Below are positions 23,868 through 30,662 of a stretch of DNA of 64,000 bases, one piece after another; the stretch's first letter is position 1, and each line of letters starts with the position of its first letter. The stretch comes from Nonomuraea polychroma (GTDB lineage: Bacteria > Actinomycetota > Actinomycetes > Streptosporangiales > Streptosporangiaceae). The stretch is from NCBI RefSeq assembly GCF_004011505.1, contig NZ_SAUN01000001.1:8583501-8647500 (forward strand), given 5' to 3'. The notes below the pieces were generated by a model. It was not told the DNA's origin, did no database searches, and saw nothing but the letters and a program-made list of their open reading frames with translations. Both the position numbers and the translations under genes were made by a program.

Positions 23868-24326
23868 ATGTCGAAACGTGCCGTCATTGGAGAGATCGCC
23901 ATGCAGCTCCGACAGCTGCAACAGAGCTTCGACGCCTTCGACGAGGCCGCCGCCGCCCGGCTCGGCCTCAACCGCACCGACTTGCGCTGCCTCGACGTGG
24001 TGCTGGCCGATGGCCCGGTGCCTGCGGGCCAGATCAGCGTCGCGCTGAAGCTCAGCCCAGCGGCTACCACCACGGTCATCGACCGGCTGGAACGCGCAGG
24101 CATGGTGTCCCGTTCCCCCGATCCGGGCAACCGCCGCCGCGTCCTGGTCGCCGCAACCGACGCCGCCCGCTCGGCCGAGGTCGAGATCTTCGTCCCGGTC
24201 GGCCAGGCGGGCGCCCAGGCGCTGCAGGAGTACGGACAGGACGAACTGGCCGTAATCCTCGATTTCCTGCGTACTGCCCGCAAAGTCCAAGAGGAGCAGG
24301 CCGCCCGCGTCAGGGCCTTGTCTTGA
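23868..24326 (+). CDS. MarR-family regulator
   Basis: A 152-residue winged-helix regulator. The recognition region is 'GPVPAGQISVALKLSPAATTTVIDRLERAG', quoted here by its key parts 'GQISVALKLSPAA' and 'TVIDRLERAGMV', and the wing is 'SRSPDPGNRRRVLVA'. Flanking helices ('QLRQLQQSFDAFDEAAAARL' and the C-terminus) form the dimer interface. It is divergent from the SgcJ-like gene with a nested palindrome between them, so it probably represses that gene and itself, releasing DNA when a phenolic or related ligand binds. The gene region after its stop contains a decayed reductase on the other strand. Confidence 0.92.
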   Translation: MSKRAVIGEIAMQLRQLQQSFDAFDEAAAARLGLNRTDLRCLDVVLADGPVPAGQISVALKLSPAATTTVIDRLERAGMVSRSPDPGNRRRVLVAATDAARSAEVEIFVPVGQAGAQALQEYGQDELAVILDFLRTARKVQEEQAARVRALS

Positions 24327-24358
24327 GCCGGGACCGGGCAAAGATCTGACCGGTTCGC

Positions 24359-24868
24359 CTGCCGGGCGGCCGGCGTGTAGGTGGCGATGATCACGCCGCT
24401 CTTCATGACCTTGGTGCCGGCCAGGGTCAGCGTCGTCTCGACGTCGCTCAGCGGTGCGGAGAACGACGGGCCGCCGACGAACACCGGGGTGATCCAGAAT
24501 CTGACCTCGTCCACCAGGCCCGCCTTGACCAGGGCATGGGTGACCGCGCCGTAGCCGTACATCAGGATGTCCTTGCCCTCCTGGCCCTTCAGCCTGGCGA
24601 CCGCCTCGATCAGGTCGCCCTGCAGCACCTCGCTGTTGTTCCACTCCGGATTGGTGAGGGTGGTCGAGGCGACGTACTTCTTGACGTTGTTGAAATAGGC
24701 CGCGCCGGTGCTCGGGTCGCTCTCGTCCTGGTTCGGCCAGACGGCCGCGAAGCCCTCGTAGGTGCGCCGGCCCATCAGCAGCGCGTCGGCCGCGGCCGTC
24801 TGCTCGCCGGCGAAGGCGGCCTCGTCGTCGAAGTACGGCGTGGTCCACGGAGGGTCCTGGGGCGTCAT
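24359..24868 (-). pseudogene. DHFR/RibD-like reductase, damaged at both ends
   Basis: About 170 codons match the RibD C-terminal/dihydrofolate-reductase-like family: 'DPPWTTPYFDDEAAFAGEQT', 'ADALLMGRRTYEGFAAVWP', 'LMYGYGAVTHALVKAGLVDE' and 'VRFWITPVFVGG'. Two defects are visible. The first beta-strand (normally about 15 residues reading like KLIVSEFVTLDGV) is absent, since the only start is the ATG placed just before the DPPW motif and lacks a ribosome-binding site. At the other end no stop follows the terminal strand 'SGVIIATYTPA'; the frame runs on antisense through marR to 23486. I regard it as a decaying gene, although a shortened protein cannot be excluded. Confidence 0.68.
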
Positions 24869-24918
24869 CTCTTGATTTCGGGGAGGCGCGCCCCCGGGCG
24901 GATGACGCCCCGCCCAGC

Positions 24919-25368
24919 TCACCAGGTCTTGCCGGCCTGCTCCCGGATCGTGCGGTTGATCCGGTTGAAGAAGTTGGTCAGCGCGATGTCCAGGATGATC
25001 GCGGACAGCTGCTCTTCGTCGAAGTGGGCGGCGGCTGCGTCCCAGATCTCGTCGGTCACGCCCGGCGCGCCGTCCTGGATCCGGGTGGCGGCCTCGGCCA
25101 GCGCGAGCGCTGCCCGCTCCGCCTCGGTGAAGAAGGGCGTCTCGCGCCACGTGACCACGTTGTGCAGCCGCTCGTCCGTCTCTCCGTGCTTCTTGGCCGA
25201 CGCGACCCCGGCGAATACGCACGGGCTGCAGCCGTTGATCTGGCTGGCCCGCAGGTGGACCAACTCCAGTACGCGCGGGTCGACGCCGCCGGAGTACATC
25301 GCCTTGTAGAGGCTCTGGATCGCCGTCATCACCTCGGGGCTCGCCGTGCTCTTCATGCGTGCTTCCAT
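24919..25368 (-). CDS. AhpD-like / carboxymuconolactone decarboxylase-family protein
   Basis: A 149-residue helical protein starting at ATG 25368 behind AAGGAG. The core motif 'LVHLRASQINGCSPCVFAGV' contains the CxxC pair and 'HNVVTWRETPFFTEAERAAL' follows, both typical of the AhpD/CMD fold, in which the redox-active cysteines reduce peroxides or transfer electrons. It is divergent from an ECF41-type sigma factor gene. CMD-family genes are the best-known partners of ECF41 sigma factors and are usually their only target, so its expression probably depends on the neighbouring sigma factor. The trailing segment may be followed by a GC-rich stem (24897-24916). Confidence 0.92.
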   Translation of the reverse strand: MEARMKSTASPEVMTAIQSLYKAMYSGGVDPRVLELVHLRASQINGCSPCVFAGVASAKKHGETDERLHNVVTWRETPFFTEAERAALALAEAATRIQDGAPGVTDEIWDAAAAHFDEEQLSAIILDIALTNFFNRINRTIREQAGKTW

Positions 25369-25422
25369 CGGTCTTGCTCCTTCATCGGTTACCTGTGCCC
25401 GTCCGGGCCCGTCATGACCAAT

Positions 25423-25449
25423 GACGGAGCAGATCTGAGGAAGGTAACA
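25423..25449 (-). promoter_or_regulatory. Candidate ECF41 promoter for the CMD gene
   Basis: On the minus strand TGTTACC (complement of 25443-25449) is followed after 16 nt by CGTC (complement of 25423-25426). The ECF41 consensus is about TGTCACA-N16-CGTC, so spacing and -10 agree fully and the -35 agrees at five of seven positions. It lies about 55 nt upstream of the CMD start in the correct orientation. Confidence 0.6.
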
Positions 25450-25451
25450 AC

Positions 25452-26333
25452 ATGTCCGACACCAGCCCGACGAACTTGGTGGCCGAGGCGTTCGAGGCCC
25501 AGCGCGACCGGCTGCGCGCGGTCGCCTACCGCATGCTCGGGTCGCACGCCGACGCCGAGGACGTGGTCCAGGAGGCCTGGCTGCGGCTCTCCCGCCAGGA
25601 CCCGGCGACCATCCACAATTTCGCCGGCTGGCTGACCACGGTGGTCGGCCGGATCAGCCTCGACGTCCTGCGATCACGCCAGGCCCGCCCTGAGGCGTCC
25701 TACGACGACCGGCTGCCCGACCTCGTGGTGACGGTCGACGACAGCCCTGCGCCAGAGGACGACGTGGCGCTCGCCGACTCGGTCGGGCTCGCGCTCCTCG
25801 TCGTCCTCGAATCGCTCGGGCCGAGCGAGCGGCTGGCGTTCGTGCTGCACGACCTGTTCGCGGTGCCGTTCAACGAGATCGGCCAGATCCTCGGCAAGTC
25901 CACCGACGCCACCAAGATGCTCGCCAGCCGCGCCCGCAGGAAGGTGCAGGCGACCGAGCGGCCGACGGTCGCCGGACGGGAGCAGCGAGAGGTGGTCCAG
26001 GCCTTCCTGGCGGCGGCTCACCGCGGCGACTTCGAGGGCTTGCTGCGCGTGCTCGACCCCGAGGTGAGGCTGACCGTCGACACCCCCGATGGTGTGGTCG
26101 TCGTCCTCGGCGCCACCGAGGTCGCCGCCGGCGCGCAACGCCGTTTGGCCGCCGGCGCCGTGCGAGGGCGAGCGGTGCTCGTCAACGGCCTTCCCGGGAT
26201 CGTATCTTGGCGCGAGGACGGCGCCCCGCTCTCGGTCGTCGCGTTCACCGTCGTCGAGGGCCGGATCGCCGGCATCGCGGTCGTGATCGACCCGGCCAGG
26301 CTCGCGTCGATGGACCTGCCGGATCCGGGGTGA
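25452..26333 (+). CDS. ECF41/SigJ-type RNA polymerase sigma factor
   Basis: A 293-residue sigma factor starting at ATG 25452. Region 2 covers 'RLRAVAYRMLGSHADAEDVV' and 'EAWLRLSRQDP'; region 4 covers 'GPSERLAFVLHDLFAVPFNE' and 'LGKSTDATKMLASRARRKV'. A C-terminal SnoaL-like domain (about residues 180-290) replaces a separate anti-sigma factor and tunes activity in the ECF41 group. The hallmark motifs of classical ECF41 members are only loosely conserved here ('RLPDL' and 'IDPARL'), so it may be a divergent member. The divergent AhpD-like gene is the expected target, and a matching promoter motif is found in the spacer. Confidence 0.92.
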   Translation: MSDTSPTNLVAEAFEAQRDRLRAVAYRMLGSHADAEDVVQEAWLRLSRQDPATIHNFAGWLTTVVGRISLDVLRSRQARPEASYDDRLPDLVVTVDDSPAPEDDVALADSVGLALLVVLESLGPSERLAFVLHDLFAVPFNEIGQILGKSTDATKMLASRARRKVQATERPTVAGREQREVVQAFLAAAHRGDFEGLLRVLDPEVRLTVDTPDGVVVVLGATEVAAGAQRRLAAGAVRGRAVLVNGLPGIVSWREDGAPLSVVAFTVVEGRIAGIAVVIDPARLASMDLPDPG

Positions 26334-26711
26334 GTCACCGCCGAGGCGGTCGCCGCAGTGCGGGCAGACGGCGCTCGTCGCACGGCCCGATCGATCCTTT
26401 CCCAGCCCGCCTCGCGTATCGCGGGCGGCTCGCTCGTCGTAGGCCGGAGCAGTGATGGCGGCTCACAATCGAGCGGCGGAGTCGTCAGGCATGCGCCAGG
26501 CCGCCGCTGCCGCTCCGAGCAGGGCCACGACCAGGACAAGCGCCATGAAGACCTGCCCGTGCAGACCGAGGACGAAGACGGTCCTGATCGGCGAACTCCG
26601 GGTCGTAGGTGGCGGTGCCGGGGAACAGGAGCGCTCCGAACATGGGCTCCCCCACACCACGCAGCCCGGAGATTCCCGTGCGCGAAGCGCCCCGTGGCGG
26701 AGGCCCATGGT
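26334..26711. other. 378-bp gap between convergent genes, mostly decayed sequence
   Basis: The only coding trace is the frameshifted membrane-protein remnant at 26463-26643 (minus strand). Between 26334 and 26462 the minus strand reads a short CPHCGD zinc-ribbon-like piece, too short to interpret. No terminator or promoter stands out. Confidence 0.45.
26463..26643 (-). pseudogene. Frameshifted membrane-protein remnant
   Basis: From ATG 26643 the frame reads 'MFGALLFPGTATYDPEFADQ' and then becomes Arg/Gly-rich nonsense. Switching frame after about residue 22 gives 'VFVLGLHGQVFMALVLVVAL' followed by LGAAAAAWR, a convincing membrane helix ending at the stop at 26463. One frameshift near 26577 would join the two into a small membrane protein or the C-terminus of a larger one. 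I do not recognise the family. Confidence 0.4.
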
Positions 26712-27692
26712 TTAGAGGAGGGTGCCGCCGGTGACCTCGAACTTGGCGAGGGCCTCGTCGATCCTGGCCAGGGTGTCAGGGTGGAGGGTCAGGTCGGCCG
26801 CGGCCAGGTTCTCCTCGATGTGGGACGGGGTACGGCTGCCGGGGATCGTGGCCACGTGCTCGTCCTGGTGCAGGAGCCAGGCCAGGGCCAGCTGGGCCGG
26901 GGTGATGTCCAGCTGGGCGGCAAGGGCGCGGATGGGGGCGTAGCGGTCGTTGTTGGCCGCCAGGTTCTCCGCGGAGAAGCGAGGGGCGTTGTGGCGGAAG
27001 TCTCCTTCGCCCAAGGACTGCACCGTGCCGGTCAGAAAACCCGTGCCCAGCGGGCTCCAGGCCACGATGCCGACGCCGAGCTCGCGGGCCGTCGACAGGA
27101 GGCCAGGGTCGATGGGCCGCCACATCGACCACTCGTTCTGCACGGCCGTCACCGGGTGCACGGCGTGGGCGGCCCGCAGTTGCGCGGCCGTCACGTTGGA
27201 CAGGCCGATGTGCTTGATCAATCCGTCGCGTACCAGGTCGGCCATGGCTCCGACCGTGTCCTCAATGGGCACGCCCGGGTCCGGGTAGTGGGCGTAATAG
27301 AGATCGATCACGTCGGTGTCCAGGTTGCGCAGGCTGCGCTCCGCGTAGCGGCGGACGAGACGGGGCTCGGCGTTCACGCGTAGCTCGCCGAAGGCGTACC
27401 CGACCGGCTGCGGCCGGCTCGGCTCACCCTCCGGGATCGCCAGGCCGAACTTCGTCGCGACCACCACCTCATCCCTGCGGCCCTTGATCACGCGGCCCAC
27501 CAGACGCTCGTTGTGGCCGTCGGCCCCGTAGGCGTCGCTGGTGTCCACGTGGGTCGCGCCCCCGTCGAGGGCCGCCTTGAGCGCCGTCTCCGCACGGGTG
27601 TCGTCGATGTTTCCGTAGATCCCCGGCGAGAGCACCATGGCGCCATAACCGATGGCGGGGACCTGCAGGTTTCCAAGTCGTCGTGTCTTCAT
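26712..27692 (-). CDS. Aldo/keto reductase
   Basis: A 326-residue (alpha/beta)8 NADPH-dependent oxidoreductase starting at ATG 27692. The catalytic tetrad is readable: Asp in 'THVDTSDAYG', Tyr of the same motif, Lys in 'VVVATKFGL', and His in 'IDLYYAHYPD'. 'IKHIGLSNVTAAQLRAAHAV' and the NADPH-binding 'TIPGSRTPSHIEENLAAA' complete the signature. It resembles the AKR13/YajO-type reductases of plant and bacterial origin that reduce aldehydes and dicarbonyls. It is divergent from a secreted-peptide gene and two genes from a LysR gene; a perfect T-N11-A palindrome in the spacer suggests LysR control. A vestigial copy of its C-terminus lies at 23066-23110. Confidence 0.93.
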   Translation of the reverse strand: MKTRRLGNLQVPAIGYGAMVLSPGIYGNIDDTRAETALKAALDGGATHVDTSDAYGADGHNERLVGRVIKGRRDEVVVATKFGLAIPEGEPSRPQPVGYAFGELRVNAEPRLVRRYAERSLRNLDTDVIDLYYAHYPDPGVPIEDTVGAMADLVRDGLIKHIGLSNVTAAQLRAAHAVHPVTAVQNEWSMWRPIDPGLLSTARELGVGIVAWSPLGTGFLTGTVQSLGEGDFRHNAPRFSAENLAANNDRYAPIRALAAQLDITPAQLALAWLLHQDEHVATIPGSRTPSHIEENLAAADLTLHPDTLARIDEALAKFEVTGGTLL

Positions 27693-27741
27693 GGGACAGA
27701 TCCTGCAGCGGACGCGTGCCAAGTGTCCAAGTCCTCTTGCG

Positions 27742-27756
27742 ATAACCGATGGTTAT
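27742..27756. promoter_or_regulatory. LysR-type box (T-N11-A palindrome)
   Basis: ATAACC-GAT-GGTTAT is a perfect inverted repeat containing a T-N11-A core, the standard shape of LysR-type binding sites. It lies 50 nt upstream of the aldo/keto reductase and about 110 nt upstream of the secreted-peptide gene, with a lysR gene at 28111. Assignment to that regulator is inference. Confidence 0.55.
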
Positions 27757-27868
27757 GGACCTGCAGCCACGCCCCATAGCGACGCCATACGGCGACATAC
27801 CGGAAATATACCGAGGCTCTCTAGGGTCGCCCTCGTCCCGTACGGACATACACCATCAAGGAGAAATC

Positions 27869-28057
27869 ATGCGCAGTATGCGACGCATCGGCAGCCTCGC
27901 GGCCATCGCGGCCATCGCGGTGAGTGTTGCTCTACTGGGTTCGCCCGCTTCTGCCAATGTCGGCGAAATATCAAAGGAGGCGGTGGTTCTCCGTGTCGCC
28001 GCACAGGACGGAGGCCCAAGAAATAGCGGCGAGATCAGCGACGACCTCATCGCGTGA
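27869..28057 (+). CDS. Small secreted peptide, unknown function
   Basis: A 62-residue precursor starting at ATG 27869 with AAGGAG upstream. It has a textbook signal peptide: basic 'MRSMRRIGS', hydrophobic 'LAAIAAIAVSVALLG' and cleavage site 'SPASA|NV'. The mature peptide is about 33 residues, acidic, Cys-free, and contains the tetrapeptide GEIS twice, near each end ('NVGEISKEAV' and 'RNSGEISDDLIA'). The gene is flanked by an aldo/keto reductase and a LysR gene. A role as an extracellular signal, bacteriocin-like or structural peptide is possible but nothing in the sequence decides it. Confidence 0.72.
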   Translation: MRSMRRIGSLAAIAAIAVSVALLGSPASANVGEISKEAVVLRVAAQDGGPRNSGEISDDLIA

Positions 28058-28110
28058 CCTGCAGAAGGTAGTCCTCCGTCCATCCTTACGATGGCCTCCA
28101 TGGTAGATAC

Positions 28111-28983
28111 ATGGATCTGAAGTTGCTCAAGAGCTTCGTGGTTGTGGCAGAGGAGCTCAACGTGACGCGGGCGGCCGAGCGGCTGTTCGTGTCGCAGCCG
28201 GCCCTGTCCAAACAGCTCAGGGTGCTGGAGCGGGAGCTCGGGTTCCGGGTGTTCGAGCGGGTGCACAGCGGGGTCGCGCTCACCCGGCAGGGTGAGGTGT
28301 TGCTGCCGTTCGCCCGGGAGCTGCTGGAGCGGTGGGCGGCGGGGCTGGAGAACGCTCGGGCGGCGGCGGCCACCGGGACACTGGTGATCGGGATCCAGAC
28401 GGCCGTGGGGCGCGGGTTGCAGCAGGCGGCGTTGCGGCGGTTCAGGAAGGCCATGCCGGGGTGGGAGGTGTCGTTGCGGCTGGTCGGCTGGGACGATCCC
28501 AGTGGCGGGCTGCTCGACGGCTCCTCGGACGTGGCGTTCATCTGGTTGCCGGTGCCGGCGGGGCTGAGCACGTACGTGCTGGCCACCGAGGGCAGAGGGG
28601 TGGCCATGCCGGCCGACCATCCGCTGGCGGAGCTGGCGGAGGTGCCGTTCGCAGCGCTGCGGGACGAACCGTTCATCGCCTTGCCCGCGGCCGCCGGGCC
28701 GTTGCGGGACTTCTGGCTCGGGCTCGACGCGCGGGACGACGAGCCGGTCGTCGGGGTCACCGCCAACACGCCCGAGGAGGTGTTCGAGGCCGTGACCAGC
28801 GGGCTCGGCGTGGTGCTCGTGGCCGAGGGGAACGCGGCGCTCTACAACAGGCCCGGGATGGTGTACCGCCCGGTGGCGGGGCTGCCGCCCGGAGAGCTCG
28901 CGATCGCGTGGAGAGGCGGGGACAAGAGTCCACAAGTCGCGGCATTCATCGACGCGCTACGGCAGGTCACCACTAAGGTCTGA
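28111..28983 (+). CDS. LysR-family transcriptional regulator
   Basis: A 290-residue regulator. The N-terminal winged helix 'LKLLKSFVVVAEELNVTRAA' and 'LFVSQPALSKQLRVLERELG' is canonical. The C-terminal effector domain ('GTLVIGIQTAVGRGLQQAAL') has the two-lobed periplasmic-binding fold, and 'EVFEAVTSGLGVVLVAEGNA' is its second hinge region. The family binds T-N11-A palindromes; one lies at 27742-27756 between the aldo/keto reductase and the secreted-peptide gene, making those its likely targets. The inducer is unknown. Confidence 0.93.
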   Translation: MDLKLLKSFVVVAEELNVTRAAERLFVSQPALSKQLRVLERELGFRVFERVHSGVALTRQGEVLLPFARELLERWAAGLENARAAAATGTLVIGIQTAVGRGLQQAALRRFRKAMPGWEVSLRLVGWDDPSGGLLDGSSDVAFIWLPVPAGLSTYVLATEGRGVAMPADHPLAELAEVPFAALRDEPFIALPAAAGPLRDFWLGLDARDDEPVVGVTANTPEEVFEAVTSGLGVVLVAEGNAALYNRPGMVYRPVAGLPPGELAIAWRGGDKSPQVAAFIDALRQVTTKV

Positions 28984-29016
28984 CACGACATCGGATCCCG
29001 AGGAAGGGCGACTTCC

Positions 29017-29091
29017 ATGAGCGAGCGAAGCGAGCGGCACATCAAACACAGCCGACTGTCGTTCATGCGACCGACGGAGGAGGGCGCATGA
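29017..29091 (+). CDS. 24-aa mini-ORF of the SERSER intercistronic repeat
   Basis: ATG 29017, with GAGGAAGG upstream, opens a 24-codon frame beginning 'MSERSERHIKHS' and ending 'RPTEEGA'. Its stop overlaps the EF-hand gene start (ATGA at 29088-29091), and its end encodes that gene's GGAGG ribosome-binding site. It is homologous in peptide and DNA to the 23-codon frame at 39868-39939 in the homogentisate operon. Whether the peptide matters or the frame only serves translational coupling or RNA structure is unknown. Confidence 0.55.
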   Translation: MSERSERHIKHSRLSFMRPTEEGA

Positions 29092-29288
29092 ACGACTACG
29101 CGATCACTTTCGATCTCATCGACGCCGACAACGACGGCCGTATTTCCGCGACCGAGCTCGTCCGGCTGATGGAGGTGCTCGGCCAGCCGGTGACGCTGGA
29201 GGCCGCGCAGGAAGGGGTGCGCAGGCTCGACAAGGACGGCGACGGGCTCATCGACGTGGAGGAGTTCGGGGCCTTCATCCAGAAGTGA
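29088..29288 (+). CDS. EF-hand calcium-binding protein (calerythrin-like)
   Basis: A 66-residue protein made of two EF-hands. Loop 1 is 'DADNDGRISATE' (residues about 12-23) and loop 2 is 'DKDGDGLIDVEE' (about 48-59); both have Asp at positions 1, 3 and 5, Gly at 6 and Glu at 12, so both should bind calcium. The loops are flanked by helices as in calmodulin lobes. Small two-hand proteins of this type occur throughout actinomycetes and are thought to be calcium buffers or sensors. Translation is coupled to the upstream mini-ORF by a 4-nt overlap. Confidence 0.92.
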   Translation: MNDYAITFDLIDADNDGRISATELVRLMEVLGQPVTLEAAQEGVRRLDKDGDGLIDVEEFGAFIQK

Positions 29289-29323
29289 CACCGATACCGA
29301 ACCAAGCATTTGCTCCACAACCT

Positions 29324-29350
29324 CTGTCGCCTGAGCCACAATGGCGACAG
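29324..29350 (+). promoter_or_regulatory. Hairpin overlapping the PucR ribosome-binding site
   Basis: CTGTCGCC (29324-29331) pairs perfectly with GGCGACAG (29343-29350). The second arm runs into the AGGAGGG ribosome-binding site of the PucR gene at 29349-29355. Formation of the stem could limit ribosome access; alternatively it is a short terminator stem of the EF-hand transcript. Confidence 0.4.
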
Positions 29351-29358
29351 GAGGGACG

Positions 29359-30570
29359 ATGGCCATCAAGAGTGACATCAGCGAAAGCCGCACCCCCGCG
29401 GACATCGTGACAACGCTCAGGTCGGGCATCGGCCGGGTTTCCGAGGAAATGATCAAGGAGATCCAAACCCGCATCCCCGAATACGATCGGCCTGACGACG
29501 AGCTCTACATGAAGGTCGTCAGGATGGCGGTCGAGCAGGCCATCGAAGGCTTTCTCGACCGCATCGAGCACCCGGGCGCCCCGTGGGATCCGGAGCCGTT
29601 CCGCATGATCGGCAGGGGCGAGGCGGCCGAGGGGCGCAACCTGGAGTCGCTCCAGACCGCGATGCGGCTCGGCGCCCGGGTCGGCTGGCGGCGGCTGACG
29701 GAGCTCGCCGGCCCGCTCGAGTTGTCCCCCCAATTGCTGTACGACCTGGGCGAGGCCATCTTCGTCTACCTCGACCAGCTGGCCGACGCGGCGGCCGAGG
29801 GCTTCGAAGAGGGCAGGGCGCGCGCCGCCGGCGAGATGGAGCGCCGCCGCGCCCGCCTCCTCGACATGCTGCTCAGCCAACCGCCCGCCAGTCCGGAAGC
29901 CATCGCCGACCTGGCCAAGGCGGCAGGGTGGCGGCTGCCGCGGACGGTGGCCTGCGTGGCACTCGACGACCAGCCGTCCGGAGCCCATCGCCCGTCCGCC
30001 CCCGCTCGCATGCCGCCACTGCCGCCCGACGTTCTGGCGGGTCTGGAGCGGCCTTCGCCGTGCCTGCTGGTGCCCGACCCCAGCGGGCCGGGCCAGGCGC
30101 AGATGCTGGAGCAGGCGTTGCGCGGGCGCAGGGGCGCCATCGGGCCGGCCGTGCCGCTGGCCGCCGCCGCGACGTCGTTGCGCTGGGCGCGGGAGGCGCA
30201 GGAGCTGTCGCGGCGCGGGGTGCTGCCGCGCGGATTGCTGCGGTGTGAGGACCACATGGCCACCCTGGTGGTCTTCAAGGATGAGGAGCTGGTCAGCGCC
30301 CTGGCCGAGGTCCGTCTCGCGCCCCTCGCCCATCTGCGGCCCACCCAGCAGGATCGGCTGGCGGAGACGTTGCTGGCCTGGTTGCGGTACGGCAGGGTGG
30401 CGGGCGAGGTGGCCGCCCGGTTGCACGTGCATCCCCAGACCGTGCGTTATCGGCTGCGGCAGCTCGAGGAGTTGTACGGCGATCAGCTGGCCGATCCGGA
30501 CATCCGTTTCGAGCTGGAGATCGTGCTCCGGGCCCGCCAGGCCATCATCGAGTCGAGCGAGAGGCGCTGA
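29359..30570 (+). CDS. PucR/CdaR-type transcriptional regulator
   Basis: A 403-residue regulator starting at ATG 29359 behind AGGAGGG. The N-terminal region ('SGIGRVSEEMIKEIQTRIPE') is the helical RsbR-N-like sensory part common in actinobacterial PucR proteins; the middle is a degenerate GGDEF-like CdaR domain; the C-terminus 'LLAWLRYGRVAGEVAARLHV' and 'HPQTVRYRLRQLEELYG' is the PucR helix-turn-helix. Family members respond to metabolites such as purines or glycerate and usually control nearby catabolic genes, but no such genes adjoin it. The target is unknown. Confidence 0.9.
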   Translation: MAIKSDISESRTPADIVTTLRSGIGRVSEEMIKEIQTRIPEYDRPDDELYMKVVRMAVEQAIEGFLDRIEHPGAPWDPEPFRMIGRGEAAEGRNLESLQTAMRLGARVGWRRLTELAGPLELSPQLLYDLGEAIFVYLDQLADAAAEGFEEGRARAAGEMERRRARLLDMLLSQPPASPEAIADLAKAAGWRLPRTVACVALDDQPSGAHRPSAPARMPPLPPDVLAGLERPSPCLLVPDPSGPGQAQMLEQALRGRRGAIGPAVPLAAAATSLRWAREAQELSRRGVLPRGLLRCEDHMATLVVFKDEELVSALAEVRLAPLAHLRPTQQDRLAETLLAWLRYGRVAGEVAARLHVHPQTVRYRLRQLEELYGDQLADPDIRFELEIVLRARQAIIESSERR

Positions 30571-30662
30571 CGTCCCCGCCGCCTGCTTCGGGCCGGACGG
30601 TGTAGGCGCGCTCATCGGTACGGGCCAGGGCGCGTGACACCGCGCTCCCGGCCCCGGTCATG

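Noticed and set aside
26334..26462. Zinc-ribbon-like CPHCGD peptide on the minus strand
   Set aside because: Only about fifteen residues fit, with no start or continuation.
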